NCBI GenBank assembly: GCA_040776805.1
Contig: JAXGZS010000003.1
Coordinates: forward strand, 186,001-250,000
Length of the DNA stretch: 64,000 bases
Direction: 5' to 3'
Origin: UBA7702 sp040776805
Lineage (GTDB): Bacteria; Bacillota; Dehalobacteriia; UBA7702
Shown one piece after another: positions 1 to 8,955 of this stretch. The translations under genes were made by a program, and so were the position numbers. The notes beneath the pieces were generated by a model. That model was not told the origin of the DNA. It did no database searches and saw only the letters and a program-made list of their open reading frames with translations. The stretch's first letter is position 1. Each line of letters begins with the position of its first letter.

Positions 1-26
1 TCCTTTTTGGAAATGGAGGCTATGCT

Positions 27-806
27 ATGAAAAAGGTTCTCACTGTCGCCGGTTCCGACTGCAGCGGCGGCGCGGGCATTCAGGCGGACATCAAAACCAT
101 CACCGCCCATAAGATGTACGCCATGAGCGCCATCACGGCGCTGACGGCCCAAAACACCCTCGGTGTTACCGGTATCATGGAGGTCACACCATCCTTTGTC
201 GCCGCGCAGTTGGACTGTATTTTTAGTGACATTGAACCCGATGCCGTCAAGATCGGCATGGTTGGCAACGGCGATATCATCAAAACCATTGTGGAAAAAT
301 TGGGGCAATACAAGGCAAAAAATATCGTCGTGGATCCCGTTATGGTTTCTACCAGCGGCTCAAGGCTCCTTCCCGATACGGCGAAAGACGCTTTGATCGA
401 GGAGTTGTTGCCCATCGCCACCGTCATGACGCCGAATATCCCTGAAGCGGAGGTGCTTTGCGGCTTCGCCATCAAAGACGAAGACGGTATGGTGCGCGCC
501 GCCCGGGCCATCGGCGAGCGTTTCCCCGGCGCTGTTTTAGTCAAAGGCGGTCATTTGGTCAACGACGCCGTGGATTTGCTCTATGCCGACGGCAAATTGC
601 AATGGTTTTCCGTCGAACGGGTTGATAATCCCAATACCCACGGCACCGGTTGTACCCTCTCTTCCGCCATTGCCTGCAACTTGGCGGCGGGCCATTCGTT
701 GGCGGAAAGTATCCAAATGGCCAAAACATACTTAACCGGCGCTTTAAAAGTGATGCTTGACCTCGGTCAAGGCGCCGGACCCCTGGATCATACGTACCGC
801 ATATAG
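27..806 (+). CDS. thiD: Hydroxymethylpyrimidine/phosphomethylpyrimidine kinase
   Basis: ThiD phosphorylates hydroxymethylpyrimidine and its monophosphate to give HMP-PP for thiamine synthesis in the cytosol. The 259-residue length is normal for this ribokinase-fold family. The N-terminal GSDCSGGAGIQADIKT substrate loop (about residues 9-24), the VKGGH segment and the C-terminal NTHGTGCTLSS anion-hole/ATP loop (GTGC about 206-209) are all present. The start is preceded by TGGAGGC; an ATG five bases upstream is followed at once by TGA in another frame, so the ATG at 27 is preferred. It is the last gene of a plus-strand unit that enters from the left and ends at a strong hairpin terminator. Other thi genes may lie upstream, outside the window. 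Confidence 0.95.
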   Translation: MKKVLTVAGSDCSGGAGIQADIKTITAHKMYAMSAITALTAQNTLGVTGIMEVTPSFVAAQLDCIFSDIEPDAVKIGMVGNGDIIKTIVEKLGQYKAKNIVVDPVMVSTSGSRLLPDTAKDALIEELLPIATVMTPNIPEAEVLCGFAIKDEDGMVRAARAIGERFPGAVLVKGGHLVNDAVDLLYADGKLQWFSVERVDNPNTHGTGCTLSSAIACNLAAGHSLAESIQMAKTYLTGALKVMLDLGQGAGPLDHTYRI

Positions 807-831
807 AAAGGTCGGCTAAAGCCTTAAATGA

Positions 832-860
832 TAAAAACAGCGGAAATTCCGCTGTTTTTC
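832..860 (+). terminator. Intrinsic terminator after thiD
   Basis: A 12-bp inverted repeat (AAAACAGCGGAA / TTCCGCTGTTTT) with almost no extra loop ends in a T-run. It lies about 30 bases after the thiD stop and before the convergent glycosyltransferase gene, and could work in both directions. Confidence 0.8.
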
Positions 861-898
861 TATTTACGCCATATTACGCCATATGGATGCCCCTTGTT

Positions 899-2047
899 TT
901 ACAAATGGATCAGTTTTCCGTAAAGATCAGCCACGTCCTGGGAAAACCGTCCCACGGAAAAGCGCTCCCGCACAGAAACGGCGGCGTTTTCACCGAGCTT
1001 TAACCGAAGCGTATCATCGCTAAGGAGCTGTTCAATACGTTCTTTGAACTCGCAAAAGGAATGATATTGAAAACCGTTATCGTTGTCACTGACGATATCT
1101 TTCAAACAGGGATCCGCTTTGGCCACCACAGGCAGTCCGCTGACCATCGCTTCAATATAGGTCAGTCCCTGGGTTTCGCTTTGTGAAGCGCTGACGAAAA
1201 CATCGCCCAAGCGGTAGTACTTCACGATTTCCGTCGGCGGTACCATGCCCGTGAAAATCACCCGGTCCGCGATGCTCATCGTTTGGGCGGTTTTTTCCAA
1301 TTTTCTACGATGGGGTCCGTCTCCCACCAAAAGCAACACAAAATCTCTTCGCTGCCAGCGGGAAAGAAGCTGAAACAGTTCTTCGATATTCTTTTCCTCC
1401 GCCAAGCGGCCAATGTAGAGCAGGACTTTTTGATCCGGTTTTATGCCGTGTTGGCTGCGGAGCATTTTCAGCTCCGCCTTGGCAAAGGTTTTCATAAAGG
1501 GGTTAAGGTCTAAACCCGAGGGAATGGTGGTGATCGGTTTCCTAATGCCGTAAGTTAAAAGCATGGTGCGGATTTTCTCGCTGGGTACGATGACGGCCTC
1601 TGTTTTGCCGAGAACTTTTCTGGAAAACAGCGCCGCTACCGCTTTTCCGAAATAGACATTGGGCGAAAAATAGTGGGTATAATCCTCGTAGACGGTGTGA
1701 TAGGTATGAATGATCGGCGTGCGACAGGCTTTGGCGATTTTTCGAGCCATGAAGAACGTGCTGAATTCGCACTGGCTGTGAATGATGTCGGGATGCCATC
1801 GGATCAGTTCGTAAATATAACGGTGAGCCAAGGCCATACGCATTCTGGCATCGGGATAGATCTTGCCCACACCGATGGAGCCAATATAAACCGCCCGCCC
1901 TTTTTTATAGGAATAGAGCGAACCGGAAAGCGTTAAGATACGAACCTCGTGGCCCAGTTCCGTGAGTCCCTTGGTAAGATTGACGACAGAGGTCACCACG
2001 CCGTTGACGACGGGTATATAACAATCGGTTGTGATGAGTATTTTCAT
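899..2047 (-). CDS. GT4-family glycosyltransferase (diacylglycerol glucosyltransferase-like)
   Basis: This 382-residue protein is a GT-B fold, retaining family 4 glycosyltransferase. The N-terminal Rossmann half begins MKILITTDCYIPVVNGV, with the glycine-rich acceptor loop. The C-terminal half has YIGRLAEEKN, LVGDGPHRRKLE and the EX7E-type nucleotide-sugar element SETQGLTYIEAM. Overall form resembles glucosyltransferases that make monoglucosyldiacylglycerol, the anchor for lipoteichoic acid or glycolipids; the acceptor is inferred, not shown. There is no signal peptide or clear membrane span, as expected for a peripheral membrane enzyme. An AGGGA-type ribosome site precedes the ATG. The gene stands alone, convergent with thiD. 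Confidence 0.85.
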   Translation of the reverse strand: MKILITTDCYIPVVNGVVTSVVNLTKGLTELGHEVRILTLSGSLYSYKKGRAVYIGSIGVGKIYPDARMRMALAHRYIYELIRWHPDIIHSQCEFSTFFMARKIAKACRTPIIHTYHTVYEDYTHYFSPNVYFGKAVAALFSRKVLGKTEAVIVPSEKIRTMLLTYGIRKPITTIPSGLDLNPFMKTFAKAELKMLRSQHGIKPDQKVLLYIGRLAEEKNIEELFQLLSRWQRRDFVLLLVGDGPHRRKLEKTAQTMSIADRVIFTGMVPPTEIVKYYRLGDVFVSASQSETQGLTYIEAMVSGLPVVAKADPCLKDIVSDNDNGFQYHSFCEFKERIEQLLSDDTLRLKLGENAAVSVRERFSVGRFSQDVADLYGKLIHL

Positions 2048-2406
2048 TTTTATCCCTGCTTTTCCTGTTTCTTATATGAAACCACAGAAAAATTAAAATT
2101 CTATTACCTCAAGATGATGATTCGATTAAAAATGATGAATTGTATTGATTTTAGCAAAACACAAAAAAATAAACGCTCAAAAACACAAAAAATATTTTAA
2201 AAATTTTTCCAATCATAACATGTTTTTGCAAAAAAAACAACAGCGAAACAAGAGAGGGTTTTTGATATTACGGTGAAGATGTTTTTATACCGGACTAGTA
2301 TGCGCGATGATGATTCTTTATTTCAATCAGACCCCCGCATAAAAAAATCTTTTGTCGCATGGACTTGGTGTTTGTGTCGATGATTGATATATTTTAGAAA
2401 AAGACG
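2048..2406. other. AT-rich divergent intergenic region
   Basis: A strongly AT-rich spacer lies between the divergent glycosyltransferase and nrdG genes. I see no coding potential. An imperfect direct repeat of an AAAACACAAAAAA word occurs near 2157-2193. No NrdR-box pair (ACACWATATATWGTGT type) could be recognised by eye. Confidence 0.4.
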
Positions 2407-2436
2407 TTGCCTTTACATGTGTTTATGCTGTATAAT
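2407..2436 (+). promoter_or_regulatory. Promoter of nrdG-nrdD
   Basis: A -35 of TTGCCT and a perfect TATAAT -10 are separated by 18 bases. Transcription would start near 2443 and give a leader of about 158 bases before the nrdG start. Confidence 0.6.
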
Positions 2437-2442
2437 TGAAAC

Positions 2443-2600
2443 AGTGAATGGTGATTGTATTTACCCGCTGGCAAAGCCCCAAGCTGGTAAAATAGCAACA
2501 CCGCAGGCCATAGGGGTACATTAAAAGAACCGTGAAAAAGCAAGCCCACCGGGAGCGGGATGCAGGCGGAAAGAGGATGGCAAGGAGTTATTTTATTTTA
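2443..2600 (+). promoter_or_regulatory. Unassigned structured leader of nrdG
   Basis: The transcribed region ahead of nrdG is GC-richer than the spacer before it and looks folded. TTACC at 2461 pairs with GGTAA at 2486, with inner GCT/AGC and GG/CC pairs. A downstream part contains GCAGGCCATAGGGG and CCACCGGGAGCGGGATGCAGG. The location, before an anaerobic ribonucleotide reductase, is one where cobalamin riboswitches occur in some bacteria (established). However, the canonical B12-box and GCCCCCGCAACTG core are not visible, so the class is left open. Confidence 0.35.
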
Positions 2601-3290
2601 ATGAAGATATGCGGCCTGCAAAAAACGACGTTATTGGATTATCCCGGCAAAGTTTCCTGCACCGTTTTCACGGGGGGCTGCAATTTCCGTTGTCCCTTTT
2701 GCCACAACGCGTCTCTTGTCTTGCATCAGGAAAAGCAAAAGCCTGTTTTGGCAGAGGATTTTTTCTCTTTTCTGCGCAAGCGCCAGGGCATCCTCGACGG
2801 TGTCTGTATCACCGGCGGTGAGCCGTTGTTGCAGGCAGACATCGCGGATTTTTTGTATCAAGTGAAAAATCTCGGCTATGAGGTGAAGCTTGATACCAAC
2901 GGCAGTTTTCCTCTTCGCTTAAAAGAATTGGTTCAAGAAGGGCTCATCGATTACGTGGCCATGGATGTCAAAAGCTCCCCTGCCCATTACGGAAAAGCGG
3001 TGGGGATCGATCCTCTTGATTTTACTACCATCCAACAAAGCATCGATTTCCTTTTGACGGAGCCGGTGGATTATGAGTTTCGCACCACCGTCGTAGAGGG
3101 GTTTCACGACGCCATTGTCCTGCGGGACGCCGCCTTGCTGATTTCCGGGGCAAAGCGCTATTATCTACAGAAATTTGAAGATTCCGGCGATCTGATCGGT
3201 ATGCATTTCAAGGTCTTTACCGATACTGAGATGCAAAAGTTTTTGCAGATCGTTTCCCCATACGTTCACTTTGCCGCTTTACGCGGCTGA
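2601..3290 (+). CDS. nrdG: Anaerobic ribonucleoside-triphosphate reductase activating protein
   Basis: This radical-SAM activase installs the glycyl radical on NrdD using S-adenosylmethionine and a 4Fe-4S cluster. The cluster motif CNFRCPFC (Cys 27, 31, 34) and the following CITGGEP SAM-binding element are clear. MKICGLQKTTLLDYPG is the typical start of the family. The open frame runs upstream to a GTG at 2532 and an ATG at 2577, but AAGGAG at 2582-2587 sits 13 bases before the ATG at 2601 and the family begins there, giving 229 residues. It is followed by nrdD after 28 bases, in the same transcript. Confidence 0.92.
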   Translation: MKICGLQKTTLLDYPGKVSCTVFTGGCNFRCPFCHNASLVLHQEKQKPVLAEDFFSFLRKRQGILDGVCITGGEPLLQADIADFLYQVKNLGYEVKLDTNGSFPLRLKELVQEGLIDYVAMDVKSSPAHYGKAVGIDPLDFTTIQQSIDFLLTEPVDYEFRTTVVEGFHDAIVLRDAALLISGAKRYYLQKFEDSGDLIGMHFKVFTDTEMQKFLQIVSPYVHFAALRG

Positions 3291-3318
3291 TAAAATATGT
3301 TTGCAAGGAGAGAATGTA

Positions 3319-5697
3319 ATGTATCAAGTAGTAAAGCGTGACGGAGCCGTGGTTGACTTTAATATTTCCAAAATCAGTGAGGCCATCGGCAAAGCATTTG
3401 AAGCTCTGAACAAACAATACAATCCGGATATCATTGATTTATTGGCTTTAAAAGTAACTTCGGATTACGAACATAAAATAGAAAATCATAAAATTGACGT
3501 GGAAGCCATTCAAGACAGCGTGGAATCCGTGCTGATTCAGGCGGGCTATGCCGACGTCGCCAAATGCTACATTCTTTACCGCAGACAGCGGGAAAAGATC
3601 CGCAACATGAAATCCACGATTCTTGACTACAAGCAGATCGTGGATAACTACGTGAAACTCACCGACTGGCGCGTCAAGGAAAATTCCACCGTTACCTACT
3701 CCGTGGGCGGTCTGATCCTGAGCAATTCCGGGGCGATCACCGCCAATTACTGGCTTTCCGAAATTTACGACGATGAAATCGCCAACGCCCACCGGGAGGC
3801 CGATATCCATCTTCACGACCTTTCCATGCTCACCGGTTATTGCGCCGGCTGGAGCCTGAAACAGCTGATTGAAGAAGGTTTGGGCGGCGTCTTGGGTAAA
3901 ATTACCTCCGCTCCCGCCAAACATCTCGTCTCCCTCTGCAACCAGATGGTCAATTTCCTTGGCATCATGCAAAACGAGTGGGCCGGGGCACAGGCCTTTT
4001 CTTCCTTCGACACGTATCTTGCCCCCTTTGTCAAGGTGGACAATCTTTCCTACTACGAAGTGAAAAACTGCATTCAGTCCTTTATTTACGGTGTGAATAC
4101 GCCGAGCCGCTGGGGCACCCAGGCGCCCTTCTCCAACATCACCTTGGATTGGACCGTACCCAACGACCTGGCGGAGCTGCCCGCCATTGTCGGCGGCGAA
4201 AAAATGGATTTCAAATATAAAGACTGCAAAAAAGAAATGGATTTGATCAATAAGGCGTTCATTGAAACGATGATCGAAGGCGACGCCAACGGTCGCGGTT
4301 TCCAATATCCCATCCCCACCTATTCCATTTCCAAAGATTTCGATTGGTCCGAAACGGAAAACAACAAGCTACTTTTTGAAATGACCGCCAAATACGGCAC
4401 GCCCTATTTCTCCAACTACATCAATAGCGACATGGAACCCAGCGATATTCGCAGCATGTGCTGTCGCCTCCGCCTTGATCTTCGTGAGCTGCGGAAAAAA
4501 TCCGGGGGCTTCTTCGGCAGCGGGGAAAGCACCGGTTCTGTCGGGGTCGTTACCATCAATATACCCCGTATCGCCTATCTTGCCGATACCGAGGAAGCGT
4601 TCTATACCCGTCTCAATAAGATGATGGATCTCGCGGCGCGCTCCCTTAAAACCAAGCGTGAGATCATCACCCGTCTTTTGCAGGAAGGGCTTTATCCTTA
4701 TACAAAACGCTATCTTGGTACCTTTGAACATCACTTCTCCACCATCGGCCTGGTAGGCATGAATGAGGCCTGCCTCAATGCCAATTGGGTGGGCAAAGAT
4801 CTCACCCATGAAAAAGCCCAGACCTTCACCGTAGAGGTATTGAACCATATGAGGGAACGTCTTGCGGACTACCAGGAAATGTACGGCGACCTCTATAATC
4901 TGGAAGCCACGCCGGCGGAATCCACCGCGTACCGCCTGGCCAAACACGATGTGGCGCGTTATCCTGAAATCATCACCGCCGCGGAAAAAGGCAATGCGCC
5001 CTATTATACCAACTCTTCCCATCTCCCGGTGAGCTTTACTGCCGATATTTTTGAAGCGCTGGACATTCAAGATGATTTACAGACCCTTTATACCTCGGGT
5101 ACTGTTTTTCACGCCTTTGTTGGGGAAAAGCTGCCGGATTGGCATGGGGCGGCCAAGCTCGTGAAGAAAATCGCGGAAAATTATAAACTTCCTTATTATA
5201 CCATCTCCCCCACTTATTCGATCTGCAAAAATCATGGCTATCTCAATGGAGAGCAGTTCACCTGCCCCCATTGCGGAGAAAAGGCCGAGGTCTACAGCAG
5301 AATCACCGGTTACTACCGTCCCGTGCAGAACTGGAACGACGGCAAGGCGGAGGAATACAAGGAACGTAAATTATACGATACCGCCAACTCCAAACTGGTC
5401 AGCGAAGGTCGGGTAAGCCGGAATAAAACAGCGCAGACGGAGATCAAAGCCGTTGTTGACGGAGAAGAAGAAACGTATCTTTTCACCACCAAAACATGTC
5501 CCAACTGTCACCTGGCCAAATCCATTTTGGACGATGCCGGTGTAAGCTACCGCGTGGTGGACGCCGAAGAAAACAGCGATCTCGTGGAAAATTACAAAAT
5601 CCGCCAGGCGCCGACCCTCATCGTCGTTCATGATGGGCTGATCTCTCAATTTGCCAATGCCTCCAATATCAAAAAATACGCGGAGGAGCTCTGCTGA
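3319..5697 (+). CDS. nrdD: Anaerobic ribonucleoside-triphosphate reductase with C-terminal glutaredoxin-like domain
   Basis: Class III ribonucleotide reductase makes deoxynucleotides without oxygen. In the 792-residue product an N-terminal ATP-cone (about 1-95) is followed by the catalytic barrel with MCCRLRLDLRELRK. A zinc site follows (CKNHGYLNGEQFTCPHCG), then the glycyl-radical loop RITGYYRPVQNW with the radical glycine near residue 664. After that is an extra domain of about 75 residues with TTKTCPNCHLAK (Cys 727 and 730) and a glutaredoxin/thioredoxin fold pattern including a QAPTLIV cis-proline. This could supply electrons directly to the reductase, whereas the E. coli enzyme uses formate. 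The ATG at 3319 is chosen because AAGGAGAG lies just before it; an in-frame upstream start at 3271 lacks one. Confidence 0.95.
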   Translation: MYQVVKRDGAVVDFNISKISEAIGKAFEALNKQYNPDIIDLLALKVTSDYEHKIENHKIDVEAIQDSVESVLIQAGYADVAKCYILYRRQREKIRNMKSTILDYKQIVDNYVKLTDWRVKENSTVTYSVGGLILSNSGAITANYWLSEIYDDEIANAHREADIHLHDLSMLTGYCAGWSLKQLIEEGLGGVLGKITSAPAKHLVSLCNQMVNFLGIMQNEWAGAQAFSSFDTYLAPFVKVDNLSYYEVKNCIQSFIYGVNTPSRWGTQAPFSNITLDWTVPNDLAELPAIVGGEKMDFKYKDCKKEMDLINKAFIETMIEGDANGRGFQYPIPTYSISKDFDWSETENNKLLFEMTAKYGTPYFSNYINSDMEPSDIRSMCCRLRLDLRELRKKSGGFFGSGESTGSVGVVTINIPRIAYLADTEEAFYTRLNKMMDLAARSLKTKREIITRLLQEGLYPYTKRYLGTFEHHFSTIGLVGMNEACLNANWVGKDLTHEKAQTFTVEVLNHMRERLADYQEMYGDLYNLEATPAESTAYRLAKHDVARYPEIITAAEKGNAPYYTNSSHLPVSFTADIFEALDIQDDLQTLYTSGTVFHAFVGEKLPDWHGAAKLVKKIAENYKLPYYTISPTYSICKNHGYLNGEQFTCPHCGEKAEVYSRITGYYRPVQNWNDGKAEEYKERKLYDTANSKLVSEGRVSRNKTAQTEIKAVVDGEEETYLFTTKTCPNCHLAKSILDDAGVSYRVVDAEENSDLVENYKIRQAPTLIVVHDGLISQFANASNIKKYAEELC

Positions 5698-5744
5698 GGC
5701 CCGTAAGTTTTCTGATTTTTCAAGTTAACAAAGAGAATAAGAAC

Positions 5745-5782
5745 AAAAAAGCTAATTTCTGATTTCAGAAATTAGCTTTTCT
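5745..5782. terminator. Bidirectional terminator between nrdD and cyclase gene
   Basis: A 15- to 16-bp near-perfect stem (AAAAGCTAATTTCTGA against TCAGAAATTAGCTTTT) is flanked by A and T runs on either side. It lies between two convergent genes and would serve both. Confidence 0.8.
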
Positions 5783-5812
5783 TATAGCTTTCATCCACAA
5801 TATTTCAAAAAT

Positions 5813-6376
5813 TCATACTTTCGCCACCACGCGGCAGGGTAAGCCGGTCATACCCTCGTATTTTACGGGGTAGGTGTTGGCGATAAAGGACGCGTCTTTG
5901 CGGCCTGATAGCGGGGTACCTAAATGACAGAGGTTTTCTACGATAAAAACGCCGCGCTCCGCACAGAACTGATCGGTGGGGGTATGCTCCGCCCCCCGGC
6001 GCACACCGGCAAAATCAATGCCGATGATGGAGATTTTTTGCGCGACGAGGGCCTTGATGAGTGCCATGGACAGCACCGGATGCTCTTTGAAGTAGCGCTC
6101 TGTGCCGTATTCTTCTTTTTCGATGAAACCCGTATAAAACGCCACGAACATATCTTTGCTCACCTTCTCCAGGTCGATGTCCTCCGCTCCGATCTCTCGG
6201 TCTTTCACGTCGCTGACGTCGAAGACGATGGCCTCTCGCTCAAGGTAGGCCAAAGGAAAGATCTTATTCATCACATCGAAATGGGTTCCCAAATGTCCGG
6301 TCAAGGTCTTTTTTTCGTTGCCCGCGGCGTCCCTTCTCAGCTCTGGTGTGATCGTTAAGGTTAAATCGATAAACAT
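5813..6376 (-). CDS. Cyclase/kynurenine-formamidase-family metal hydrolase
   Basis: The 187-residue protein belongs to the cyclase (PF04199) family of metal-dependent amidohydrolases, which includes bacterial kynurenine formamidase. It carries the metal signature GHLGTHFDV (His 28, His 32, Asp 34) and the IIGIDFAGVRR core. It is shorter than KynB, and no other kynurenine gene is nearby, so the substrate is unknown. A GAGGAGAG ribosome site precedes the ATG. It lies 60 bases downstream of the CoA-disulfide-reductase-like gene on the same strand and is probably co-transcribed, which might point to a sulfur or redox metabolite; that is inference only. Confidence 0.75.
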   Translation of the reverse strand: MFIDLTLTITPELRRDAAGNEKKTLTGHLGTHFDVMNKIFPLAYLEREAIVFDVSDVKDREIGAEDIDLEKVSKDMFVAFYTGFIEKEEYGTERYFKEHPVLSMALIKALVAQKISIIGIDFAGVRRGAEHTPTDQFCAERGVFIVENLCHLGTPLSGRKDASFIANTYPVKYEGMTGLPCRVVAKV

Positions 6377-6436
6377 GGCTCTCTCCTCATCAGTATTTCT
6401 ATACGGTTTGGCGCCTTGTTGTATTTTTTAGCTCTC

Positions 6437-8899
6437 TTAAATAAACAGGTTCACGTTGGCTTCCTCGGCGTCCCCCAAATAAGCGCCGACACCTCCCAGT
6501 TCCACGCCGTCGATGAGCTCTTCCTCTTTGATGCCCATGACATCCATGCTCATGGTGCAGGCCACGATTTTCACACCGGCGGCCATGGCTTTTTTGATCA
6601 ACGCTTCCAGGGAATCAACGTTTTTGTCGTTCATGATCTTTTTCATCATGGAAGTACCCATGCCGGCCATATTCATGCGGGAAAGCTTCAGTTTCCGGCT
6701 GCCCCGGGGCAGCATGGCCCCGAACATCGCTTCCATAAAGCTCTTCTTTACCCGCTGTTTCTCTTCTTTTCTCAATACGGTTAAGCCCCAAAAAGTGAAG
6801 AACATGGTCACCGGACGACCCATGGCGGCGGCGCCGTTGGCGATGATGAAGCTGGCGATGACTTTATCAAGATCGCCGGAAAAGACGATGATCGTTTTAC
6901 CTTCGGCGGTATCATGAACGATGGGCGCGCCTCCCTTTTTATCGAGGCCTTTTTTCACCAGTGCCGCATAATCGTCGCCCCTTCGTTCCGTGGAAATCAA
7001 AGTGTTTCCCGTTCTTCTGCACCAGGCGCCGATGTCTTTGGTAAAACCGGGATCGGAAGCGGAAACTTCCAGCACTTCCCCGTCTTTCATCGTTTTCATC
7101 GTTTCAAAAACTTTCATGATCGGGCCGGGGCATTGTAAGCCGCTGCAGTCAATGCGGATGGCGGCCACGGGAATGTTGGCGGTATCGGCCCGGCCGCTGT
7201 CGGAAACCGGCGTGTGATACGCGCCGACCAAGGTTTCCCTGCTGTAATGTGTTGATTGATAAAAGCGCATACCGCCGGGATAAACCGATACATTCTCAAA
7301 ACCCTTCTGCATCAGAATACGCGCTCCGTTATAGGCGCGAACGCCGATGGCGCAAAGAGTAACGATCTTTTTTGCGGGATCCAATTCATGGCATCTTTTT
7401 CTGAGCTGCCCCAAAGGAATATGAATGGCGCCGGGAATGGAAAAAGCCAGCAATTCCGCTTCCTCCCGCACGTCGACAATAACAGCGTCGGGATCGGTTT
7501 CCATCACATCCCAGGCGGATAGCTTCACTTTACCGCTAAGGAGATTTTCCGCAACGAAGCCGGCCATATTGACGGGGTCTTTGGCGGAGGAATAGGGCGG
7601 CGCGTAGGCCAATTCCAGCTCTTTGAGGTCGTAAATACCGCCGTTGAGACGAAGGGTGGTGGCAATGGTGTCGATGCGCTTATCCACACCCTCTTCGCCC
7701 ACGATTTGCGCGCCGTAGATCTTCTTGCCGTCCAGGGAGAAAAGCAGTTTCAGCGTCATCAATTTTGCGCCGGGATAATAACCGGCGTGGGAATTTTGGC
7801 TGATGATGACGGTTTCGTAATCGACGCCTTTTTTAAGGCCCCGGTGGATCAGGGTTTTTTCATTGACGCCGGTGGCCGCCGTGGTCAGATCAAAAACTTT
7901 GGCCACGTACGTTCCTTGGCTGCCGTGATACGTTTCCTCAAAGCCGGCGATATTGTCGGCGGCGATACGCCCCTCCCGGTTGGCGGGGCCTGCCAGGGGA
8001 ACCATGGTTTTGTCTTTGAAGATATAGTCCTCCACTTCGATTACGTCGCCGACGGCATATATATTCGGATCGGAGGTTCGCATGTAGGAATCGGTGACGA
8101 TGCCACCTTTTTCGTTGACCGCAAGGTCGGCCTCTTTCGCCAGTTGGCTGTTGGGAATTACGCCGACAGAGAGAATCACCAGATCGGCGCTGACGGTTTT
8201 GCCGCTTTTCAGTTGAATATCAACCTGATCGTCCTTATTGTTGAAGGATTCCACGCCGTCGCCCAAAAAGAGTTTCACGCCGTTTTGCAGTATCTGTTCA
8301 TGGAGCAACTGCGCCATTTCGAAATCAAGGGGCGCCATGACCTGATCAAGCAATTCAATAAGAGACACCTCAAGACCGGCTGTGATAAGGTTTTCCACCA
8401 TTTCCAAACCGATAAAACCGCCGCCGATGACCGCCGCGGATTTAACTTTTTCGTCCTGGGTAAGAGAGCGGATGCGGTCGGCGTCGGGAACGGTCCAAAG
8501 TGTCTGTACCCGGGAAGATTCAATTCCCGGAATGGGCGGCCGCGCCGGGGAAGAGCCGGTGGAAATCACCAGGGTGTCGTAAGGTTCTTCGTAGATCTCC
8601 CCCGTTTCCAAACGCCGCACCGTGACGGACATGGTATCGCGATTGATCGCTATGACTTCGTTTTTCACTCTGACATCGACATTGAACTTTTTTTTCATTG
8701 CTTCCGGCGTCTGTAACAGCAGCGCTTCCCTTGATTTGATGACACCGCCGACGTGATAGGGCAAACCGCAGTTGGCGTAAGAGATATATTCGCCGCGCTC
8801 TAAAAGAACGATTTCCACGTTTTCGTCCAGTCTTCTGAGTCGCGCCGCGCAACTGGCGCCGCCGGCGACACCGCCGATGATAACGACTTTTTTGTTCAT
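6437..8899 (-). CDS. CoA-disulfide reductase-like flavoprotein fused to rhodanese, TusA and DsrE-like domains
   Basis: This 820-residue protein has four parts. Residues 1 to about 445 form a pyridine-nucleotide:disulfide oxidoreductase with FAD motif GGVAGGASCAARLRR and the active Cys 44 in SYANCGLPYH, as in CoA-disulfide and CoA-persulfide reductases. A rhodanese domain follows with Cys 516 in CAIGVR. A TusA/SirA domain carries the LQCPGP motif (Cys near 590). The C-terminal 150 residues are DsrE/DsrF-like with Cys near 781. Each domain carries a reactive cysteine, so it probably reduces persulfides and relays sulfane sulfur in the cytosol. GGAGGTG precedes the ATG. It is the first gene of a unit with the cyclase gene and lies behind a CTATGAT palindrome. 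Confidence 0.9.
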   Translation of the reverse strand: MNKKVVIIGGVAGGASCAARLRRLDENVEIVLLERGEYISYANCGLPYHVGGVIKSREALLLQTPEAMKKKFNVDVRVKNEVIAINRDTMSVTVRRLETGEIYEEPYDTLVISTGSSPARPPIPGIESSRVQTLWTVPDADRIRSLTQDEKVKSAAVIGGGFIGLEMVENLITAGLEVSLIELLDQVMAPLDFEMAQLLHEQILQNGVKLFLGDGVESFNNKDDQVDIQLKSGKTVSADLVILSVGVIPNSQLAKEADLAVNEKGGIVTDSYMRTSDPNIYAVGDVIEVEDYIFKDKTMVPLAGPANREGRIAADNIAGFEETYHGSQGTYVAKVFDLTTAATGVNEKTLIHRGLKKGVDYETVIISQNSHAGYYPGAKLMTLKLLFSLDGKKIYGAQIVGEEGVDKRIDTIATTLRLNGGIYDLKELELAYAPPYSSAKDPVNMAGFVAENLLSGKVKLSAWDVMETDPDAVIVDVREEAELLAFSIPGAIHIPLGQLRKRCHELDPAKKIVTLCAIGVRAYNGARILMQKGFENVSVYPGGMRFYQSTHYSRETLVGAYHTPVSDSGRADTANIPVAAIRIDCSGLQCPGPIMKVFETMKTMKDGEVLEVSASDPGFTKDIGAWCRRTGNTLISTERRGDDYAALVKKGLDKKGGAPIVHDTAEGKTIIVFSGDLDKVIASFIIANGAAAMGRPVTMFFTFWGLTVLRKEEKQRVKKSFMEAMFGAMLPRGSRKLKLSRMNMAGMGTSMMKKIMNDKNVDSLEALIKKAMAAGVKIVACTMSMDVMGIKEEELIDGVELGGVGAYLGDAEEANVNLFI

Positions 8900-8933
8900 A
8901 GGACCGCACCTCCAAGATTATTACAGAAATTTT

Positions 8934-8955
8934 CTATGATATAGGTTTATCATAG
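8934..8955. promoter_or_regulatory. Inverted repeat upstream of the CoA-disulfide reductase gene
   Basis: CTATGAT and ATCATAG form a 7-bp inverted repeat with an 8-base spacer, 35 bases upstream of the start codon. The spacing suits a dimeric regulator. No regulator is assigned. Confidence 0.35.

Noticed and set aside
2443..2600. Cobalamin riboswitch before nrdG
   Set aside because: The position is suggestive, but the B12 box and the GCCCCCGCAACTG core cannot be found, so I did not call it.
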